DNA from: Chondrosia reniformis
Taxonomy: Eukaryota > Porifera > Demospongiae > Chondrillida > Chondrillidae
Assembly (NCBI GenBank): GCA_947172415.1
Contig: OX359192.1
Coordinates: forward strand, 8,491,401 to 8,555,400
Reading direction: 5' to 3'
Length of the DNA: 64,000 nt
Numbering within the stretch: the stretch's first letter is position 1; each line of letters opens with the position of its first letter. Below the pieces are notes generated by a model that did not search any database, had not been told where the DNA came from, and worked only from the letters and a program-made list of their open reading frames with translations. The position numbers and the translations under genes are program-made. This document shows positions 9,847-24,000 of the stretch, piece by piece.

Positions 9847-12800
9847 TCAAATTTTGGATACTTCCATTGAGTTGCCATTTGTTGGTTGACTATGGTTGGT
9901 GGCCTCCTGATTGGAGTCTTCTACAGATTCACCCTTTAGCTGAATGAGAAATAATTTCTACATTACTTTAAGAGGAGCCAAGTCATACAATGAGATTGTA
10001 TAGACCCGCACCTGTGCTAGTTCTGACAGTAGCCCTGTTAGTTCAGTTTGAAGGACTGCTACACTGGTAGTTGTGGCTGTCTTGCCAGAGCTGGTTGAAC
10101 CAACAAAATCAAATGGTGCATCCTCTCCATTTGGATTTCGATACAAAGCTATCATCTAAGTGATATATCGTGTAACCAATTGTGTAATCATACACTGTCG
10201 TAAGTACAGTTGTACTAGTACATATTGTCTTACTGACAATATGTAGTTAACTATACATTAAGCAATATGGTTGAATGGCATAATACATAAACAATTGCGA
10301 AACATGTTGATCATATTATGCAATAAGTGTCACATGTACCTTGGGTATGAAGAGCACGGCCAAGTGGAAGGCCATAGTGACAAGTATGAGCCCACCCACA
10401 GTCCCGTAGAGAGCTGCCACATTGAAGGGCAGGAGGAAGACCAGAAATATTGTAGCAGTATACAAGATACCAGCTGAATAGATGGCGAGTGGAATTAGCT
10501 TTGATTCAGTCAGTTCTTTGATGTTAACGTTGCGCAACTCAAAAGCAAGGAATGTCCCAATGGCCAAAATGACACCTTTCACTACAAGTATTATTGGCAA
10601 CCAGATGCCTCCGCCAGCTGAGGTGCATGAGCGATAGAACAAGGGTGGGTCTCCATTTTCTTCCTCTTCCTGCACACAGAGACACATGTACATAACCACA
10701 TGTACATATATCATATTTGCAATGACTTGTGTGGATTGTAGTTATGTGAGCATGTGCAATTGCAGTGTGTGGATCTGATTCCATATCCTATACAAGTGAA
10801 TGTATTTACATTGATCAGCACCCTCTCTCTCTCCAGTCGAGCATATGGCACAGCTGTCACAACCAGTAGAAAGATAACATCATATACTAGCACATAAAGG
10901 ATCAGCAAGGCAAGGGCATACTGCGGCATATCCTACAGAGAAAGAGACTCTATTGTAAAATGGCTGGTATATACATAGGTAATACTACAGCAATTACTAC
11001 ATGGAGTTTCGTCTTTTGATATTTACGAAACAAGTAGTTAATTCTTAGCGCCTTCAGAACGAGTGTTCCAAACTCCAGCGTAAATGCTATGAATCCAAAC
11101 CAGACAACGAAACTACAAAGAACACTTCCAGTCTCTAATGAAGCAATCTCTTCATCTACTCCCATCAGAATGACCAGTATGAATGCCATACCAACACCAA
11201 CACATATCACCAGATTAAGGTAGGGGTGAGTTAATTGAAAGATCCTAATATGAAAGATAGCTAGACATCACATATAAAGGTACTACACACACAAGCCATG
11301 AAAAGTAAACTCACGGTTTGCTCCTAAAGTACAGAGTAAATACAGCACATACTCCCGTGGCCAGTAGACCAATTAAGGCCAGTACGGTGTATGTAGCAAA
11401 GAGTGGTAAAGGAATGGTCATATAGGAGACGTCTTCTGTCACTCCATCTGCACAATGCTAACAGTAATATCATGCTTTTGAATAAGCGTAAGTAACCAAC
11501 CTGGGAATACTGTTGAAAGCGATTCACCGGGTAGATAATCAAAGGTACCGTCACTGAAGGAAGCAAAGGAGACTCGAACTAGCTTACCTAAAATGACAAT
11601 GCTATACTCAAATCGGTTCTTTAGACATGTGCCTATCTCTCCTGCAACTAACCTGCCCTAGTTCTGTATTGCTCAAAGTGCTCATTCGGTTCTCTATCAC
11701 CAAAACTATTGAGCTTCACCCGACCCTGACGGCACACAAACATAGTATGGTCAGTCAACACACATCATACTGTCAACACACACCATACTGTCAACACACA
11801 CCATACTGTCAACACACACCATACTGTCAACACACACCATACTGTCAACACACACCATACTGTCAATACACACCATACTGTCAACACACACCATACTGTC
11901 AACACACACCATACTGTCAACACACACCATACTGTCAACACACACCATACTGTCAACACACACCATACTGTCAACACACACCATACTGTCAACACACACC
12001 ATACTGTCAACACACACCATACTGTCAACACACACCATACTGTCAACACACACCATACTGTCAACACACACCATACTATCAACATACGGATGCTCCTGCA
12101 AACTCGGTCTTGAGAGCATATTGATAAGCGAGATTACTAGTGGTACTCGCATCATTGTTGTTGTAGTTAAAGTCACACAAGAGATTGCTATTGTTGAGGT
12201 CTGTTTCATGCAGTGCCATAGCACTCAACCATACAGCATCATATGCTAAAGCCGCAAGATTAGGAAGACTTGGAATATTTTCACTTTTTGTTGCATTCTC
12301 ATATTCATTAAGAAAGTCCTTGTTTGTCTGCAAATGAATAAATATTGTATGTGAATCCTATTAAATGGGTGGTGGTCATGTGACCTAGCAATGGTGCCTG
12401 ATAGTCATGTGACCTAGGCCTGGTGGTCATGTGACCCAGTAATGGTACCTGGTGGTCATGTGACACACTATATTTTGCAGACATATAGCATACCGAGGTG
12501 CATATTATATATGTCATGTGCAGCTAAGTACTGAATATCCAATAATTTCAGCGTCCTCATCTGGAAAGGTAGGCAAATGTGACACAAGAACCAGTCCCTT
12601 CACTACTTGTGACATCTGTTCTACTGTGCAGTTACGGAAAGCCTCATAACCACCTAGAGACACAAAGGGTTCCTTCCAGAAGTCATCCGTGTACCAACCA
12701 TATGAGATCCAGAGATATTCTGGGAAAAACATGTTCAAATGGTATGCCTACATGGATAACAAAATTGCAATCTTTGATGGTTCAAACATCACCTGCTGAC

Positions 12801-14816
12801 TCATAAATTCAGGTATTATTCCTTAGCATAGACATTTCCTCAAGCAGGAGGTCTACTATATATTAAATAATTAAATTATTCAACTGGAGAGAATTTGTTC
12901 AGTACAAGCCAAACATTTGAAGGAAACTTACAGCACCTGACACAAACTAAGTGTCTCAGATCTACTGAGAACTTACCTCCAGATGTAACACAACAAAGCA
13001 AAAAGGAACACATTTGTAAACGGATTTAGTTAAAGAGCTAAAAGGTATTACATGTTATTATTAAAGGACCAAGATATGTTCATAAATTGAAGATTACACA
13101 TTTCTGAGATGCTTATGTATTGGACTTTATTGTTGGTTAGCTGAACTACAAACATGTGTAAGAGAGAGGTTTTACAATTTGTCAAACCGCTAAGAAATGT
13201 TCCTATGATGCTTAGATACAAATACTCAGAAAGCTTTTCAGCTTGGCTGAGTTCCCAGCAACTAACTTGACCTACTTAGTTACTATATACATATCTTCAC
13301 AATAGGATTAGTTACAGAACTTTAAGATACTTGAAACAATTCTCTTACCTGACAGAGTATCTCCTTTGCATAATCATAAAAGACATTCAGAAATATAATG
13401 CGAGCTCCTGAACGTCTCAATGTTTCTACAGCTGACACAGGGCTGCTACCAATATTGAATTGACTAGTTTCTTGAAAGATCAAAGAGCTGTCCTTCTGAA
13501 ATAGCTCTTCCAAGTCATTCCAGATCTGGAAATGAAAACAATTCAGAGACAACAATCTCAAGAATCAGAAACATCAGTGACTGCCATCTTAAAGTACATA
13601 CTCATGTACAGAATCTCCACCATGTATGTAAATATTACTGCAGTACACATACCACTATGTTAAGTTCTTCTTGCTGAGTGATGACACCCAAATAATTCCA
13701 CTCATACGTCCTCATCAACTCAGTAATACCCCTTGGAACCACCTCATCAGAAGACACCACGCGCAGAAAGGTATCTTCCTCTGATAGTGCAGGCGATGTG
13801 GCCGCAAAGGATACCTAGTTAGTACATTGACACACCTACATTTACACACTGACATACAAAAGTGAATAATTACCACTCAAGTAAGCACACAATCCACATG
13901 AGATAATGATAAATTTTATTTACTGATATATTACCAAATAGTAGGCCTACACGCATATATGTATACATATATGTTATTATGTAATTATTAAGGTGAAAAT
14001 TAGCTATATAACTATCTTCATTCTTTTTGCCTTGTATATATAGGATGACTTCCAGTACTGGTGATACATACATTGATGATGATGAATCAACCAATCAGTA
14101 TACAGAGACTGGTCAAGTGGGCTTATTCGAGTCACAAAGGTTAAATTATGATGAAAACAGAAGATATGGTCTAATGTTGTATAAATAAAATTATAATTTG
14201 TATATTGTCTGAATTCAAAATATTTGGTGAAAGAGGTATGTAGATGCAAAGCTAGAATTAATTTGAGTATAATATATACTAATGCCTTTAATTGCTTTAA
14301 TATACACTTACTTGCACTATATTCCAGAAGGGCGCTAGTTCTGCTATGCGCAGGGTTGACGACGAACAGTCCGGTCCAACATTCATGATTCTGGTGACGT
14401 TAGTATACAAGTTATTCGTAAACCCTCGTATGGTAGGCGACTCGGAACACTATATACATTAAAATTGAATGTTAAATTGAACATTATGATTTCCTGGATT
14501 AAGTGACCAGAACGCAACGAGATGTGCGATCTAGATTCGAAAGATGAACCATTCAATACCGCACGCGCACTAAACCTACCATTGCGTCTATAATCTGATC
14601 ACGCGTCCCATAGTTCAGGTAATATCCCGGCAGGACGCTATCATTGGAGTTAATCTTATTTAGGGCCATGTCGATTGCTGGTAGTACGCCCTCCAGCGAT
14701 ATGCTGCCGGATCTGCTGACGAAGAGCCCAAATGTAAGATTACTAAGATTACTACGATTCTGACCGTGAGACAGTCCATAAAGAGCTCCAAGGAGAAGAA
14801 GAAGGACTGCCTTCAT
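9847..14816 (-). CDS. GABA-B-type metabotropic receptor, paralogue A
   Basis: About 14 coding exons and roughly 800 residues. Exon 1 (14816-14580) starts with a signal peptide, MKAVLLLLLGALYGLSHG. It is followed by a Venus-flytrap domain (GPDCSSSTLRIAELAPFWN, ATSPALS, GARIIFLNVFYDYAKEILCQ, YGWYTDDFW, LAYDAVW), then seven transmembrane segments from about 11446 down to 10340, with the class C signature FELRNVNIKELTESKLIPLA. The extracellular cysteines expected for the TM3-loop 2 disulfide are present (VLCSF and RSCTS). No cysteine-rich linker lies between flytrap and membrane, as in GABA-B rather than mGluR receptors. The C-tail exon (about 10155-10012) is followed by a last exon ending in SMEVSKI. 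This paralogue keeps GWY in the binding cleft, as in GABBR1, unlike B and C. The natural ligand cannot be told from sequence. Intron 6 holds an 18-bp minisatellite. Confidence 0.85.
11750..12086. repeat. 18-bp minisatellite, about 18 copies
   Basis: TCAACACACACCATACTG in near-perfect tandem array within an intron of receptor A, directly next to the acceptor-side exon. The unit length is a multiple of three, so five frames appear open, but none is coding. Confidence 0.95.
12360..12475. repeat. About 29-bp tandem repeat, 4 copies
   Basis: GGTGGTCATGTGACC-type units in the next intron of receptor A. Confidence 0.75.
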
Positions 14817-14951
14817 TTGTAATTGGAAATTGGATACTCCTTCATGTCTCAATCTATCTATGGTATTTAATAACCATGATGCCTATCAAATTACGTAATG
14901 AAAAATGGACGCTTCGTAAACAAGGACTTTTGAAGAAGTTTAATACTGTTA
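14817..14951. promoter_or_regulatory. Shared divergent promoter, receptor A / DNAJC12
   Basis: 135 bp between opposed start codons, with no room for two independent promoters. AT-rich, no clear core motif. Confidence 0.5.
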
Positions 14952-16667
14952 ATGACCTCCCAATTAGTTCCTTCTCTGCCTCTAGAAGAGGACTATTATA
15001 AAGTACTTGACTGTAATGAAAGGTCTACGGTTAGTTTGGATGACAAAGAGCTATCCCTCTATAGTTACATTTTAGAATAGTTGCACCAGCTATTGATTGG
15101 CTTAGAGCTCTGATAATAGCTCTTAGTAGCCTAGCTTGACAGCAAATATAACAATTCCTTTATCATCGAGGAAATATTGAATGTGTTTATAAATAAATGT
15201 ATTGTGTTGTATTAAATCCATTTTTCAATTATGTTTGACTGATTGATTTTGCTGTTTGACTTCATTCAAAATTGTTCCAATTCTGTTGAAAACCACAATC
15301 ACCTTTCCGGGCAACATCAGATACCATATCTTACATGGGATTTATTACCCAATGAAATACTGTCAATATTATATGATTGTTCTATCATTATGCATTTTGT
15401 CTTTCTTTGATGCAATCGTGTGGCGTAACTATAGATACTAGCCTATGAAAGTGAAACAATGCCTTAATACCATGTTTTGCTGAGTTTCTTATTTGTTGAC
15501 ATTCAACTGGATTTCTATGGGTATAGATTGAACAAATTTCTACTGAGTACAGACTTAAGGCATTTCAGTTTCATCCTGACAGAAACCCAAATGATGAAGC
15601 TGCTGGTAAGCACTTCTGATCCTAGCATCTACCCTGCTGAACATTAGTGTACTCTTTAATTTAGCCAAGAAGTTCCTCTTGGTTCAAGATGCTAAGAAAG
15701 TCTTGTTGGATGAGGAAATGAGGAAGAAGTATGACGGTTGGAGGGCCTCTGGGATGCTGGTAACTTGGAGCCAGTGGATTGCATTACAGGAAAGAGCCCA
15801 CACTGTAAGAAGTCACATGACAATCACTTGACAGTAGCAGAAGTACTCTGTGCCATATCCGTGATGTTATTATAATCACATGACAATCACTTGACAGTAG
15901 CAGAAGTACTCTGTGCCATATAGGTGATGTTATTATAATCACATGACAATCACTTGACAGTAGCAGAAGTACTCTGTGCCATATAGGTGATGTTATTATA
16001 ATCACATGACAATCACATTATAGTAGTAGAAGTACACTGTGCCATATAGGTGATGTTATTATAATCACATGACACTACTCTATGCTAGTGGTGATCATGT
16101 TAATACTCTACAGCTTTTTCTCTGGCTACTATCAGATGAGGATTTAGCAAGACTTCTTTCTTTCTTTTTCTACATGTTACTTCATGTGAATGGGTGATAC
16201 AATCATTTCCCTATCCCTTCAATTTCTCAAACATGAATAACCTATTCATGTAAATATGTGGAAACAAGTATTTTTTGAAATGAGGAGAAATGCCTTTTGA
16301 TTAACGTTGGTCATCAGTTCTTTTATAACTAGTTAACATTTCACTCTTTGCTTTTTGATATGTGGGTGATAATTATTTGAATTCATTTGATTAATCAGTT
16401 CTTCAGCTGTTAAATAAGCTCTAAGTTTATCATATCTACACTTGTTGTAATTCAGTTTATCACAACTGCCTTCTTTGCATTCCTTTCCATAAGGCAATGC
16501 ATTGGGCTCCCTTGAAGAGAACCCCTCCAGCCCTTACCGAAGGAGAAGCTGGTGTCTTGGAGAAGAAGGGGAGGGATGGCACTGAAACATTTCTCCCATC
16601 ATCACTCAAGCAATTTAGAAAGACCAATTCACAAGCATTGAGTAAATTTCGAAGCTATCAAAATTGA
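14952..16667 (+). CDS. DNAJC12: DnaJ homologue subfamily C member 12
   Basis: Four exons (14952-15029, 15527-15605, 15665-15804, 16494-16667) join in phase to a 156-residue protein. The J domain reads EEDYYKVLDC (helix I), FQFHPDRNPND with the HPD triplet that stimulates HSP70 ATPase, and KVLLDEEMRKKYDGW. It is followed by the DNAJC12-specific WSQWIALQE and MHW segments and a C-terminus SKFRSYQN. Vertebrate DNAJC12 has the same order, ends in a related KFRNYEI, and is a cytosolic co-chaperone of aromatic amino acid hydroxylases. The central charged linker is shorter than in vertebrates (about 198 residues total there). The gene sits on the opposite strand between two receptor genes, head-to-head with A and tail-to-tail with B. 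Confidence 0.9.
15813..16073. repeat. 63-bp tandem repeat, about 4 copies
   Basis: TCACATGACAATCACTTGAC starts each unit at 15813, 15876, 15939, 16002 and 16065, an exact 63-bp period. It begins within 10 bp of the DNAJC12 exon 3 donor. Confidence 0.92.
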
Positions 16668-16842
16668 ATATATCAAAACAACATTACAAGAGAAATTAAA
16701 GTTTTATAAATCAGTTGGACTTTCATGTACTTACATTATTTGATTATTATATAATATTTGTAAAATATAAATGTGTGAATGAACTTCCTTTGTTTTAGTT
16801 GACAGTATGCATGGTGAGTCTGTTATAAATAGTTAATAAAGT

Positions 16843-19800
16843 TTATGGGTCTTGCGTAATATGCTCATCAGAGTTCAAAATACAACTCTCCGTGTTTGGT
16901 TCTGACTGGACCCTATCCAAGCATTCCTATTGACAACATGGGATGATTCTAATAATATATACCATAGTACTATCCTATATGCTACTATACATGACAGTAC
17001 CATGATGGAAGGTATACATATATATCACAACTACTTAGGAGTTGTAGAATTACCCATGGAATTACCTGACACATTTGCATCTTTAATTGCGTCATTTCAT
17101 CAGTCAGTTTGTTTAGAATTTCAGCCATTTGTCTCTGAGTGATAGCGGTTTGGTTGGAGTTGTCTGATTGTCCTCTGATAGTGAGGTCTCGCTCTCCTGT
17201 TGGATCTCTGCATAGACTGATCATCTGTGTGGGTGGGTGAACATTGTCTAGTTTATTTGTGTGGACATTGAATAGTCTGAATTAGGAGGGTTTCCTGAAA
17301 GTACTACCTATAGACATTAATTCTAATGACCTCATATAGATATATATAGTAACTCTAAATTTAGCATTTAGTATAGACTAGAAGTGTTTTATGCTTATAC
17401 TTTAGGACTGAATTAGTATCGCCTGATTGGACCTCACCTTGGGAATGAATATCATTGTGAGAATTACAGTAATTGTTCCCATAATCAGTAGTCCAATAAC
17501 ACTATATGCTATTGTCACGTCCCTCACAAAAAATCCAATTGGTAGTAGACATATTGTTGTGATCACAATTGTGTACACTGCAAAACTGATGACTTTAGAA
17601 TCATTCAACTCCTTGATCTTAACATTTCTTGTCTCAAAGGCAAGAAATAGGCCCAACAACAGTTCCAGCCCTCTATAGGCGCCCAACACTCCAAGCCAGA
17701 CCTGTGGATACAATGATGTGCAACTCCCTACAATTGATGGTATTCTACCATCCTATAAAAGACCAAGATAAGACAGTTATGATCAAATGACACTCTCCTG
17801 AAAACTGCAATTGTATGTGAGTGACTTGCCTCATATTGTATTTCCCTTTGTGTTCGTCTCTGAAGAGTTTGTGGTATTGAAGTTACAATAATAAGGAACA
17901 CTAGGTCAATGGCTAGCAGTACGAGGATGATCACGACCAGATGCCAAGGGCGGGACACCTGCAAGAGTTAACAAGTTAAAAGGAATCAAACAGAATAATC
18001 AATCAAATGTTCTAAGGTATTTAATGACTTACTGTCTTCCTTGTGGTCTTGGATACTCTCAAGTTTCGGAAGATAAAGTAGACACGCCATGCCTTAGCCA
18101 TGATTGGTGCATACAAGAGAGTGAATCCAATGGAAAGAAGCCACAGTCTGAACTGACAAGTGACATTAAGAAATCCGGTCTCACTGGCACCTTCATCAAC
18201 CCCAATGAATATTATATAAATGAACAGAAGTATTGCTCCACTTGCGATTATGACATTCTGGTAAGGACTGGAGAGCTTCACAATGCTTTGAAAGAATAAG
18301 ATGAAATATCTCAGCTATTTGAAGAAGCAACACAGTTATTGAATATAACTTACATTTTGTTTCTGAATACGATGCTGAATACAATACATGATATGGAATA
18401 GGCAATCCCAGACACTGCCAAAATAGTGTAGAAGGCAAACAATCCAGAGGCAATATTCATGTTTTCTCTATCTTTAGGCTTGCCAGCTATATTAACCAAA
18501 ATCATTTAATTTAAAACTTTAAGGTGTATCTTTATAAGTTCAGCTCATGATCAGTCTGCCCTACCTGGAAATATTGTTCCCAAAACACTTTCCCCAGGCA
18601 ACAAAACAACTGTTAGTGCACTGCTCTTTACTGTTGCAAACCTGACTCTGGATAACTCTACACAAAATCAGGCAAAAATCACAAGAGAAGCACCATTATA
18701 AATATGCACATAAAGAGCTACTATACCAGCATATATATATACCTTGGTTGACCATCCTGTACTGAAGTAAATCAGGAGAGTCACTAGTTCTGTCTCCATT
18801 ACCCTGGTAGTAAACACGACCCTAAAGCCAAAATTCACCTTTACCATTAGCCATGTGTTTATACATGCATACATGCACACATGCACTCACTGATGATCCA
18901 TTAAAAGACACTTTCAGGACTGCTGAATATATAGCATTAGCTATTGTCTCATTCTCATAAGTGAATTCTGAGAGATTGATTCCAGATTGCATCCTTGCTT
19001 CTTCCAAGGCCAGCGCTCCTGTCCACACTGCATCATAAGCATATGTGGCTGCATCAAAATGCACAGCAGACACTTCTGTATCATTCAATCTCTTGAGATA
19101 TTCCCTTCTGAAAGTTGCCATTGTCTACAACAGATAACAGAATAGAAGTAAGCCTTAATATTCATAATGTAAACATCATCTAATTCAACACACCATATTC
19201 CCAATCACACTAGTGGTGTTATAGTCCTCTTTTAATATCCTTGGGAAATGATCCACCACTATTATACCAGATATAATTCTTTGAATTTGCTGAGGAGAAC
19301 AGTCAGTAAATGGTGTGTACAGAGTGCGAGGTGAGAATGATTGCTTCCAAAAGTCATCAACTACTAAATAGGGGATCATCCATTGATAGGTGGGCGGATA
19401 CATTTCAAGACTGGCAGCCTGGAAAGAGAATATGAGAGGCCATTGGATTCAAAATATTGTACATAACTACATATATATAGAGCTCACTTGACACAGTATC
19501 TCCAAAGCATAGTCGGAATACATATTTAAGTATATGATTCGAGCGGAGGACTCCTGTATGGAAACAAGTTATTTTAGAGGAATTTGCAAGCAATCTCTAT
19601 TACTATGGAATTACTATAGCTCCTAATTGGTGTGTCTTGTACCTTAATTTCCAGCAAACTCCTTTGGGGGTTTTGAAAAGCTAAGAATTCAGTGTTAGCA
19701 ATAACATCAAAGTGTTTTGAATTTTGTAGCAAGATTTCATCTAATGTCTATAGTAATAAAAATATTTATATTTTCATTACACTATAGTATAGATAGTGTA

Positions 19801-20547
19801 GGGTACAACGGCCCATTACCTGTCTAAATAGTGGTACAGCCTCTGTAATGACTCCAAGGTGCGTCCAACCGAAAAACTTCATGGTGCTGATCAATCCAGT
19901 CACCACACCAGAGCCAGAAGGAACAGGTCTTAGGAAGTAGGGATACGTCAGATTATCTGAAAGTGATGGTCCAACTGAAGTGGTTGCTATCTATCAAAAA
20001 TAAAGGTATAAGCATTTATGGCGATATGTAATGAGCTGCACATATAGTTCGCTGATGCGTATAAGGGGAAGCATGTATACTATGCATGGGGTTAACGTTA
20101 ACCTGCACCAGATTCCAATGAGGTGCTAAACCAGCAATTGGTTCAGATGAGCTGGTGCAGTCTGGTCCAATGATAAGAATACTCGTCGTGTTCTTTTGGA
20201 TTTCGTTGAAGAAGCCACGAACGGCAGGAGTGGAAGCACACTGCGTATGATCAACAGGAAGAGGTTATAGAGCCTTTGTGGGATGCAATGCACACAGAAT
20301 CACTTACGTAGGAGTTGACAACGTTTAGGTACTTGAAATTGTATCCTGGTAAGATGTTGGGATCCATGTTGATGAGTTCCAGTGCTAAATCTACTGCAGG
20401 AATTATGGGCGTCAGATCTACCAAGGGACGACTGGATACGTAAAACTGAAAGATTAGGTCTTTTGCTGAAGCGGCCTCACTGCCTTCACCCTTTGCTGCC
20501 GCGAGAAGAACGTGACCAACCAACCAAATGCCTAGGATATTAATCAT
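16843..20547 (-). CDS. GABA-B-type metabotropic receptor, paralogue B
   Basis: Fifteen coding exons, about 800 residues, from a signal peptide MINILGIWLVGHVLLAAA (exon 1 20547-20308) to a last exon 16926-16843. The flytrap domain shows IGPDCTSSSEPIAGLAPHWN, ARIIYLNMYSDYALEILCQ, IPYLVVDDFW and YAYDAVWTGALAL. The seven-helix domain runs from about 18488 to 17437, with FETRNVKIKELNDSKVISFA, KAWRVYFIF in loop 2 and LIIVTSIPQTLQ. The tail has a short heptad-like stretch (RQMAEILNKLTDEMTQLKMQ), then a conserved exon starting ECLDRV. It is closest to paralogue C, sharing all visible intron positions. The first-to-second receptor interval contains DNAJC12, so the cluster is not strictly contiguous. 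Expected at the plasma membrane, coupled to heterotrimeric G proteins, with ligand unknown. Confidence 0.86.
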
Positions 20548-21054
20548 CGTGTCCGCTCAGAATGAATATTGCTGCATGCTGATACTGATTTTGATTTTTA
20601 TAGCAATATCTAAACCGGTGCTAATTACAAAATTCGTTTTGTGTAAGGATACCTACGAATTTACAATTTCTGAGCAATCAGCAACACTTCTCCAAACAGA
20701 CCAACCTGTATAGGATTCTGCCTTTCTCTATATACTTTGCATTGTCATTCATTGCAGTATATTTAGAACATATGATGATTTGATTGTATAAGAATAATAA
20801 TAATAAAATGTTTAATCTCTGTCCAACATGCAGTATCTCTAGAATAGGATGCCCTTAATTAGCTACATGTTTATATTAACTAGAGAACACCTGTACATGC
20901 ATACATAAAGATTAACCATTATGTACATATGTACATCACACACATAATTAAAGATATAATACAATTATGAAGAGACACAATAAATACATAAGGTAATTAG
21001 CACACACGTGGTTAGTTGTGAAGATAGTTTGGTATGAATACATGCAGGCAGGAA
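20548..21054. other. Intergenic spacer between receptors B and C
   Basis: AT-rich spacer of about 0.5 kb upstream of receptor B and downstream of C. It should contain the B promoter and the C polyadenylation site. I see no gene or repeat. Confidence 0.5.
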
Positions 21055-24000
21055 TTACAAGGTCTGTCTCCTATCACTCTCATCTCTTATGCTACAGGAC
21101 AGTGTGCTTATATCAAATTCACTAGCAGCCTTCTCCAAACACTCCTAAATATATTTAAACAAAAGTAGACCTAAAATCAGATTCTGTTACAATACTAGTT
21201 TGTGCAAGTGTACCTTACCGGACAGAGTTTCTCTCTGACGTTTGCTATTTGTGTATTTAATCTAGTAATAGTCTCTGTCATGTGTTTGTTCACTGAGATG
21301 GTAGTCTGATTGGTGCTGCTTTCATCTTTTTGCCCTCCAAAGTTTAGGGCTTTCTCTCCTGTTGGATCCTTTATCAGACTAATCACCTAATAAGGTAACA
21401 GAATATCAATCTCAGTATACTATGGTAGTGTTGTACAGAATATATTATATTGGACAATAGTGTATATACGTATATATAAAGTACATACGTATATACACAC
21501 ATATACGTGCAAGAAAAAGTAGTAATTATCATATGAGAACATGTATACAAGATTGTCACCTTGAATAACCCCTTACCTGCGGGATAAAGACAAAGGATAG
21601 GATGACAGTGTTTGTTAACGCAACAAGGAGACCCAAAATAGCATATCTTGTTGTGGAGCTGGTAACAAAGAATGCGATTGGTGTCAATGCAATAAAGGTA
21701 ACAGTGATTGTGTACACTGAAAAGCCAATTATCTTTGAATCGTTGAGTTTCTTAATCTTGACATTTCTAGATTCAATGGCAAAGAACAAGCCGACCATCA
21801 GTTCTATAGTTTTGTAGCCTAGCAACACACCAACCCAAGCACCTCTGTAGACATTGTAGCATTCACCCTTCAGCAAGGGAATGTCACCATTCTACATATA
21901 TGGCCAATACAAACTGCATCACAAAGCATCAGGTTTTCAAAAATGCCATGAACTACAAATTGAACACTTACATTTTGCCTTTCTTCTGTCAACACCCATT
22001 CTTGTAATGTAGCAGGAATCGATGTCACAATAATCAGATATACAAGATCAATTATCAGAAAAATGCCAATAATCAGGAAAAGTTGCCATTCTCTTACAGT
22101 CTGCAAGGGAAGAAGACAATGAATGATGGTGAAAGAACACTAGATAACAAAATGAAATGATTTATAACCTTCTTTTTGCTGAACTTTGAAACTCGCAAGT
22201 TCTTAAAGATATAGTAGACTCTCCAAGCCTTGGCAAGGATTGGTGCATATAACAATGAGAACCCAAGAGATATTATCCAAATGTTAATTGTACAAAGTGC
22301 ACTTAAAAATTGAAATGACGATGTTAACCCATCATCAACTCCCAGCAGTATTACAAACAGGTACATCATAATAGCACCAATTGTTATTACAATGTTCAGG
22401 AGCGGGCTTGATAATTTTATAATCCTATATATGAAAGCAAAGAAGCATTACTGGACTAAGTTAAATTCTAATTACCATAAATAGGTATTCAAGGGTTGAC
22501 CATTGTTAATAGTAGGAAGAGGTAATTGAATAAGTGGTTGAAAGGTGCATGTTGTGTATCTTTTCAGATGTCCAACTTACGTTTTTTCTTTGAACACAAT
22601 GACAAAGATCATGCAGAAGAGTGCATATATTATTCCAATCAGAGATAAAGCTGCATACGTTCCAAACAATCCAGTATGAATGGCAGCCAGTTTTCTATCA
22701 AGAGGAGTGCCATCTACAATGGATGTAGTACGAGACTGTCACAGCTACAATAGGATGTCGCAGAAAGTTCGGTTTACCTGGGAAGATAGTAGTATCCTTG
22801 CTCTCCCCATCAGATAACAGGATGTCACCATTACTATCTAGAGTCCCAACGAGCAGCCTCCCCAGTCTCTCCTCTGCACACAAAATGTCAACATAATGGA
22901 ATGTTATGTATGGATGTACATCGTGTATCCATATACCTCCTCCTGTGAATCTGTACTGAAGGATGCGTCCGTAGTTCTCCCCCACTCCTCTATCTCCATT
23001 TTCCTTGTACTTTACAGGACCCTGTTGATGCAATATGTAGTGAATGGTAACAATTTAGTAATGACTGTGAGGCTAGTATGGATGACTCACTGAAGCTCCA
23101 TTAAACTGGACTTTGAGAGCTTCCTCGTAAATGGCACTTCCCATTGTCTTATTAGTATAGTCAAATTCTTCCAGTTTGTGGCCTTGTCTCCATGCACTGT
23201 CCAGTGCCAGTGCTGCCGTCCACATTGCATCATATGCATAAGCACCAGCCTCAAAGTCCACTCTAGATATATTGGCATTACTTCTCTTACTCTGTAATGC
23301 CCTATACTCCGTTTCATACTGCCGCATTGTCTACACATTCAATTAGCAGGGTAATGTCTTATATGGAAAGTATTAGTGCTTGTATGTTTTATATGTTTGA
23401 GGATGTGGGGGCAGTATATATGCAAATTTGTTTTATTAATACCTATACAGTATATATACCTATACAGTATATATACCTATACAGTATATATACCTATACA
23501 ATATATATATATATATGTATGACTCACAATACCACCTTGAATGATAGTGGAATCGAAATCTTCGCTTAGTATTCTTGGGTAGTTATCAACAACAATGAGA
23601 CTATTTACCATCCGTTCTAGTTCCTCATCAGTACATCCATCAAATGCGGTGTCTGAATTCCTTTTGTGCGACCAAAAATCGTCAAAGAAGAAATAAGGTA
23701 CAATCCACTGGTATTCTGGTGAGTACATGTTGAGTGAAGCTGCCTGTACACAGATATATAAATGTACAGTACAGTGAGAATGATTACATACATTATTTTG
23801 TACTGAAGTACACACTATATAACTTAGCAAGTTATTTTGATGCAAACTTTCAGTCAAAGCTCACAACTGAAGCATTCTTAATTAAATATATAAGTGATAT
23901 TAATTGGCTTAGCCTAATTTGAAATCACAGATGTGAATGTAGTTTGAATATATATGGTTACAGTTGCATGTTTTAGGTTACCTGGCATAATATTTCCCTG

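Noticed and set aside
11751..12224. Cys/Val/Met- and Tyr/His/Pro-rich open frames
   Set aside because: Products of the 18-bp minisatellite in an intron of receptor A; only the piece at 12329-12085 is a real exon.
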